Shown piece after piece: positions 59,501 through 64,000 of a stretch of DNA of 64,000 bases (positions are counted from its first letter, which is position 1; each line of letters opens with the position of its first letter). A program made the translations under genes and the position numbers. The notes beneath the pieces were generated by a model. It did not search any database, was not told the DNA's origin, and saw nothing but the letters and a program-made list of their open reading frames with translations. Source of the stretch: Mercenaria mercenaria (taxonomy: Eukaryota; Mollusca; Bivalvia; Venerida; Veneridae); the NCBI RefSeq assembly GCF_021730395.1, contig NC_069367.1, forward strand, positions 6,818,501-6,882,500, given 5' to 3'.

Positions 59501-59885
59501 AACATTTATCTAGAATTAACGCTATATTCCACTTCCGTGTGATATTCACTATACTAGAGTTGAAGGGCATGAAATGAATTTGGGTTTTAGAACACAAAAA
59601 TTTAAGAGCAATCGTAAGATTTGATGAGTTGATTGTCCCAGTGTTATTTATGTCTTGTTCATGTGTTGATGATAAAACACTATAAACGAATGTCGTGTTC
59701 ACCGAACACTCTTCGTTTTCAAAAATGTGGAAAGTGACATATCTGTCCAATGGATTTTTTATATTCCCTTCTTTCTGTTCATCGAGGGAATGGAGTAGCG
59801 CACAATCTTTTGCACAGCTCAACACTCTCAATAAGCTACACATGGTTATTGTCAAAAGAATGGACATTGTATTTATATATTTCAT
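56508..59885 (-). CDS. Toll-like receptor with two LRR/LRRCT modules and tandem TIR-like domains (paralogue 2)
   Basis: One open exon of 1125 codons, colinear with the receptor at 2.0-5.4 kb: signal peptide (about 1-24), LRR block, LRRCT (NPLTCNCDTYAIRRLY), LRRNT (CPQKCDCF), short second LRR block, second LRRCT (NNPFVCDCTMRWM), membrane helix (FLPSIIIGSVVFVLLVLSLI) and two TIR-like domains (YDTVVIYVQEDKKF; RILVSYPDELHLYV). The BB-loop region reads LYRHSFVGYTWIENI, again without RDxxPG. By eye, the last 153 residues differ at only 12 sites from paralogue 1, whereas about 32 of the first 110 differ. The whole frame is open, so both genes appear functional and under constraint, with faster change in the ectodomain. 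Presumed role: innate immune receptor; ligand unknown. Confidence 0.93.
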   Translation of the reverse strand: MKYINTMSILLTITMCSLLRVLSCAKDCALLHSLDEQKEGNIKNPLDRYVTFHIFENEECSVNTTFVYSVLSSTHEQDINNTGTINSSNLTIALKFLCSKTQIHFMPFNSSIVNITRKWNIALILDKCSVALEEVNVILVFGRIIMLQVFENPKIFEMDTKCMYASDLQALRIQNTCDEKKMNVKKMLFWDSCSQTFSSTIILSLSICLDMNTTALQERFPNLYTLVLCNVSIRGALYFPFNRNHTKTEMKDKEIMNILKLFFDFLQKPYPFYYLFPETSLILLNCKINQNLLHLSGRGDEIHMTNMAIEFMKPVLFRDIVVTTTLDLSYNNLESVDENLFQNQPLLKYLHLQNNKLTVLPQNIFKGLRSILTIDVSHNFITSIHIDPFQSLPHIQEIYLNNNLIEYLPVNIFKNLTNSLTALYLNSNPLKDIPVWPFYATFLNVYHICNAKLTGQSIIRLLDHLKKINIVEKEVETQLALPIKSQAPPPEVLLHNNEIKTIPSVDMTELRLDKLLTLLSHFTLYFNRNPLTCNCDTYAIRRLYESAYETSQIRLARLSLNTFQCEQPSELRGRLMWNITEREKYCAVTLKDCPQKCDCFQRKTKDTIVVDCRGRSLVEMPQLLPSYKLELWFENSNISKVSSYSYLENVTLLNLANNHIKQISASVINKLSIARIVYLHSNNLTYLPIQLQSLQLTKVTLSNNPFVCDCTMRWMKTWLLNDEDYIADWINVQCLDKSNNIRQFIAVPDSHFVCMANNISFVEHVFLPSIIIGSVVFVLLVLSLIIYVFRFNVKVLLFVFFNIHPFDKKKQKEETNFYDTVVIYVQEDKKFVEVIINHLRKRRYEIGDLYRHSFVGYTWIENIEKLIACSKSVILCMPVDSINDKIIQAAWNIAYDRCITSSINSLILITDKTIQKQKHLDGSLRLFVRSINCVDRHARLLLEKIDYLVASLTPNNGNTEANTEEQCIDIDSKRILVSYPDELHLYVKNKLMSFLSGRKLTMKVLDMLFTVGTDKREELPDILEAADFVIFIVNDEILNDEILLYILTEILTKSQLENYNYLLLCTSGQICIENMPKDLLKYVENYVTISTNDIKFEDRILESITQIKQLKEKREIHDAEIIPLL

Positions 59886-59931
59886 TGCTAAAGTTATTAC
59901 AATATTCCTTAATAGCGGTATAGCATCAGCA

Positions 59932-59943
59932 GCTTTATAAATT
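59932..59943 (-). promoter_or_regulatory. Probable TATA box of TLR paralogue 2
   Basis: The minus strand reads aaatttataaag about 50 bp before the ATG at 59885. Position and surroundings match the box of paralogue 1. Confidence 0.4.
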
Positions 59944-59944
59944 T

Positions 59945-60745
59945 AATATGTATATAAGTTTTTTCTGCTTTTTCTGCAATGATTTTGATGTCATGTATAT
60001 CGCATCGGAAACTGAAAGGTCTCTGGCATCAGTAGAATAACCAACGTACATAGTATATTATATAAGTAATCACTCGCCTTTCTAATTCAAATATTTACGG
60101 TTCTATACTGTCTTTAATATCCGAACCATGCCATCTCGTATCAATAGTTACTATACATCACGTTCAAGCATGTATTATATACGAATAATCTCCGATTGTC
60201 GTGTTTATATCCAAAATAAAAAAATAAATAAATTGTGCGAAAGTTATGCAGATTTTTATCAAACCACAATAAAGAGTTACATTATGTTTTCTTTTTTTTG
60301 TAAATATTCTTCTAAAATATTTTGAGCCCTATCACACCATACATATGCATTTTGATATGATTTCATTTGACATTTTTATTCACATTAAATAGAATTGTGA
60401 ATAAGGAAGTCTTTTTTAAAAGATATATTTGATTGGATAATTATTTATAATAGCTGCGCGTCGTTAATTTCAGTTTCGGTTATGAACTAAAATACCCTAA
60501 ATAATTTAATTTTCAGTCAAAGAATAGCAAAATAATAAAATGCCATGTACGGAGGGGGGGGGGGGGGTGGTGAATAGAGAATAACGCTAACATTTTAACG
60601 TGTTTCTCAAAAACCATTCAAGATAGGCATATGTTATTTTATTTGTATATGTAACTATATAATGCGCATAACCATGCATAACTTTGAAACGAATATAGAT
60701 ACTTTATCATTAGCCGATGTTTGTGTAATTTGAGTAATTTGAAGG
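59945..60745. other. Upstream flank of TLR paralogue 2
   Basis: Aligns in patches to 5430-6290 of the left copy, plus a poly-G tract. No gene seen. Confidence 0.5.
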
Positions 60746-60752
60746 CAGTGCA

Positions 60753-60949
60753 ACGTCAAAATTTTGGCGAGGGTTTAATTTTCGCTATATTCGCGCGGCC
60801 TTACATCTCGCGAAAATTAATCCTCATGTAAATATTTGCGATAAGTATAATTCAAACTCACGTTTGACACCTGTTTTTACAATTTCGCGAATATCAAACT
60901 TTGCGAACGTACTCAAAATTTCAAATTCGCGAAATTTCGACCCAACAAA
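60753..60949. mobile_element. 197-bp hairpin element inserted after the duplication
   Basis: Multiple short inverted words (attttcgc, cgcgaaaatt, aatttcgcga, aaattcgcgaaat) and roughly inverted ends (caaaattttggcga against cgcgaaatttcgac). In the left copy the sequence runs straight from gtgcaacgtcaaa into the following bases, so the left copy is the empty site. A MITE of unknown superfamily. Confidence 0.7.
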
Positions 60950-61069
60950 TGATGTGCTTTAACAGTACGTGATAATGTAGACTTATATAATAATTCAGTG
61001 TTAGACTATGTATGTCATAAAATATTTTCCACCTTGTTAAAGACACTTCTACAACCGGCTAACTAACGT

Positions 61070-61205
61070 TATCTATGCTATTTAGAAAATGGTTACCTCT
61101 GGATTGATATTGTTTCAGGACCTGTTGAACGACACAAGAGCAATATCTCTTTTTTCCACCGTCTAGGAGCTTTGGAATCCAATTTGTAGCAACAATACGC
61201 CTGCT
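61070..61205 (-). pseudogene. Mariner-like transposase remnant (right duplicate copy)
   Basis: The minus-strand frame reads RRIVATNWIPKLLDGGKKR, then VVQQVLKQYQS and NHFLNSIDNVS before a stop. It fits the stretch after the helix-turn-helix region of mariner transposases (V-x-A-x-W-I/V-P-x-L-L) and is better kept than the left copy at 6.4-6.6 kb. Only about 45 codons are readable. Confidence 0.45.
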
Positions 61206-61459
61206 CAGAATTGCTTTCAGATATCTGGAGCAAGATTCTTTAAGACAGATTCAATTAAGAACTATTTTCTGTTACGGTATACCATAGGTTAATGTGAATC
61301 TTTTTAGTGATTCATTATGTTGAACGTTTTTAAAGCCTTCGACGGCGTCTTGTGAAATAAAGAAGGATCTTACAATATATACATTGACAAAGTCGGATGT
61401 CACTTCATTTCGTTATAGAAAAATTGTTTAGTTTTAACGAAATATCATACTATTATGCT

Positions 61460-62860
61460 AAAATATATAAAATTACATAAAAGTGATACGTCGGGCATTC
61501 GAACGTATTCATAATGGGTTGGTTCGAACTGAATTGATAACATTGAGTTTATACAGCCATGTAAAATGTGTTTGCATTGCACGGGTATGCCAAGGCGAGG
61601 TAAAAGAGTTAATGTTGAGGATACTTGTAAAAAAGGAGGAAAACAGACTGGTGGTGGGAAGAGCGCTGTCAGTCATGCATTTAGTACTATTTGCTGAGGG
61701 AAACACAGCTTTTTCTGGCTGTGAAAAAATCCCACCAAAACACAATATAAATATAATGTGTTTGAATATTCTCTGTCATGACCGATAAACCTACTTTAGA
61801 CAAATGTATATAGTCTCTAAATAATTCGTATTGTTCTTTTATTCGGGGATATCAAATGTAACCCCCGCCCATCTGCAAGCAAAAAGTAACTATTTCTGTA
61901 TTCTTTCTGAATTCTTGTCCTGATTTGATCAATCTGAAAATGATTGCGTTCATTTCGATAATAGTCTAGGAAGAATAACCGACCAGACAATTTGGGTATA
62001 TGGGAATAGGTTAAGAATATTATAGATAGTGGAATTTATATGAAATTGCAAAATTGCTGGTATTTGCCCTAAGTAATTGTCTCCGCAAGTGAATAATTAA
62101 CATAAGTGGAGGTGGATTTTTTTGCTGACATATTCTGAACTGTGTTTAAAGATGGTGAAACCGCATTCAATCCAGGCTGAAATTTCCATTCCACGTAACC
62201 ACCAAGATCCCACAGACCCATATTCTTATCAAAAGTATCCCTGATTATTATGAAGATTCAACAATCCATTCTGCAAATTGTCCTAGTTTCATTAAACAAA
62301 GAGATAACTTTCACTTACAAAACTTAAGAAAACCTAGAAAAATAATATTCTTATGGGAAAAATGTGTTAAAAGAGTGAATGATTTAAATAGTGGTCAATA
62401 GATGGTCTTATGTAAGTCTTGAATGCAGAGAAATTGTCAGTGACCAAACTACGTTATGACATTTGCTGTTGAACCTATATTGTAGAGTTAGGTAGCACAC
62501 ACTTTTCTAAATAAATGACTGAAATGTTTTTGAGAGGCAACAACGTTTGATCTCAAAGGCAGCTTTCTACTGTGAAGTCATTTTATTTTGTAGACTCAAA
62601 ATTTCGCGGGTTTTGTAAAAGAAGCTATTTTATAGGGATATGAATTTGTGGATATCTAATAATTATTTTGAACATAAAATTAAAAGAAATTTTACTTGTT
62701 ACTTGAATAAAATTTTAGTGAAATAACTCAAATACCTAAGAAAATTAGGAACAACACGAACTTTGATAATTTTGCAGAATATAATTCCTTCAAGAGTCGT
62801 ATCGGAATGACTTTTTAAGTTGGAGGCCCATAAATAGACTCTTCAAATTAGGTGTTGCTA
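61460..62860. other. Non-coding stretch with overlapping frames on both strands
   Basis: Frames of 101 codons (plus, 61483-61788) and 78 codons (minus, 61509-61745) overlap completely, so at most one is real. Neither has a signature I know. The remainder is AT-rich. Confidence 0.3.
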
Positions 62861-62861
62861 G

Positions 62862-63071
62862 TACTGTGAAATCATTAATATTCGTGGGGGACTAATTTTC
62901 GTGGATTTCGTGGTTGAGTCAATCCACGAAATTTAATACCAACGAACAAGTAAAATTCCCATTCATTTTATGTTAAAAAGTTGAAATCCACGAATTCATA
63001 TCCCCACGAAATTGCTGTTTTGACCAAAACCACGAAATTTCATGCCCACGAAATTAAATGATTTTAGAGTA
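62862..63071. mobile_element. 210-bp MITE with cgtgg stems
   Basis: Ends tactgtgaaatcattaat and attaaatgattttagagta are imperfect inverted repeats of about 27 bp. The interior contains many inverted words (attttcgtggatttcgtgg, ccacgaaattt, atccacgaattcat). The terminal TA on each side would fit a TA target duplication as used by Tc1/mariner relatives, but it could also be part of the ends. No coding capacity. Confidence 0.75.
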
Positions 63072-63074
63072 TGA

Positions 63075-64000
63075 TCTCTTACATAGAGCTTTATTGTTAG
63101 GTTATACATCTAGGTCTTATATGAAGACTATCTTTAATTAGGAATGTGTGTCTACCTTCGTCCAAGTTCGCTGTTATATTTACGTAGTAAGGGTACCCTG
63201 AACTTGTTTTCCTTTCCCTTTTTCTGATTGACCAGAATGATTTTGGTAATGTTTCCCCTCTTGGCTAATGGTGGTATGCACAAAGTTTTTAAGCGCTTGA
63301 TGGATGGTACCTTTGCCAGAATATTTCAGCTTCTTAGTTTAGCATAACTTCAGCAGGTGTTTTCATGGAGGAAATGTTTGTGCCATAAATATTATAGAGA
63401 ATGCTGGCTCTGCGAGTGCTTACAAAATCCTGTAAATGCTTTCTTTGGAATCTATCTATGGTAATGTGCGTCGTTTAAAATTAGGAATAATACTTCTGCA
63501 CAGCGATGTATTTTTTTCTGTTATCTTACCCTATTTGGGCATGTAAGCATGTCACATTCTCCATGGGTACGTTTGCCTATAAGTACCAGTAACATACAAC
63601 GGAGCTTTTAAAGTCGGCTGTGAGGATAAAATCCTCTGCTTCCCTGAGCCTACACTTCTGATGGTGTCTTGGCTACAACTAAGCGTGTCGTAGGGTAAAT
63701 TAACTGTTTGTATAAATCCTTTAATGTTTTGGTTGTTTAATTTAATTTTCCTTTTTATGTCTAGTCTGGTGATACGTACGTTCGCTAAAATACTCCAATA
63801 TGTATGTATGGTCCAAGGGAAATTAATCATCGCCTCCTTTGATAATCTTATTAATATTTATGCATGTGACTTATTTTAACTAATGGCTATCTGGTCACTT
63901 TAAAGACCAATTTTTTGAAAAGTTTATATATTTGATACTATGCGAAATAAAACCAAATACCTTTGGATATATTACATACATATTCAGCTGAATTATAGTT
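63075..64000 (-). other. Possible decayed coding sequence of unknown type
   Basis: Minus-strand frames between about 63130 and 63830 look protein-like in composition: ILANVRITRLDIKRKIKLNN and LKAPLYVTGTYRQTYPW in the 92-codon frame at 63552-63830, then QRKHLQDFVSTRRASILYNI and IPPLAKRGNITKIILVNQ further down in other frames. I recognise no family. They could be a decayed mobile element or chance. Confidence 0.2.

Larger units (their letters stand above)
54600..61460. repeat. Right copy of the direct segmental duplication carrying a TLR gene
   Basis: Homologous to about 1-6800 in the same orientation. Distinguishing features are a shortened CA tract, a poly-G tract at about 60557-60568, and a 197-bp hairpin element at 60753-60949 that interrupts sequence continuous in the left copy (about 6293). 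Repeat units of the ATTACCTCTC family lie at about 54495-54650, 55135-55345 and 55405-55575. Confidence 0.9.

Noticed and set aside
61483-61788. 101-codon plus-strand frame
   Set aside because: It overlaps a 78-codon frame on the other strand, has no recognised domain, start context or splice signal, and was left unassigned.

Overview
The window looks like nuclear DNA of a bivalve mollusc, probably a heterodont clam. This is inferred from very AT-rich non-coding sequence, two intronless Toll-like receptor genes with two TIR-type domains each, and several repeat classes familiar from bivalve genomes (tandem-monomer elements with CCGTCCGT boxes, fold-back elements with cgcgaaa stems, tRNA-derived SINEs). 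No species can be named from the sequence alone.

The only long intact genes are two Toll-like receptor paralogues on the minus strand, at 1997-5380 (1127 codons) and 56508-59885 (1125 codons). They sit in a direct duplication: about 1-6800 is homologous to about 54600-61460, including 3' flank, promoter and decayed repeats. Each protein has a signal peptide, a low-similarity N-terminal region, an LRR block, an LRRCT/LRRNT pair, a second short LRR block with LRRCT, one membrane segment and two consecutive TIR-like domains. A third likely gene or terminal coding exon lies at 16401-16982 (minus); it belongs to no family I can name firmly but has a faint GIY-YIG-like pattern and a splice acceptor just upstream.

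The 50 kb between the receptors is accessory DNA. Mariner-like fragments lie at 6.4-8 kb, LINE pieces at 8.8-9.8, 11.2-12.0 and 13.95-14.75 kb, and a degenerate repeat array at 10.2-12.1 kb. A broken DIRS-order retroelement occupies 18.35-22.0 kb. At least six tandem-monomer elements lie at 14.8-15.9, 22.0-22.7, 23.3-24.7, 26.2-26.7, 28.3-29.9 and 52.4-53.8 kb, with related tandem blocks at 17.7-18.2 and 24.7-25.0 kb. Two tRNA-derived SINEs lie at 31.3-31.6 kb. Two copies of a non-autonomous DNA transposon (33594-35760 and 47696-49422) have matching terminal inverted repeats and clean 5-bp target duplications. Several palindromic elements are also present. A short unidentified ORF is shared by 27.4-27.7 kb (minus), 36.1/37.5 kb (plus) and, weakly, 38.3 kb.

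Long stretches (about 12.1-13.1, 39.7-43.7, 43.9-47.7 and 49.4-52.4 kb) show nothing I can identify. All homology statements come from reading and comparing the sequence by eye; no database search was run.
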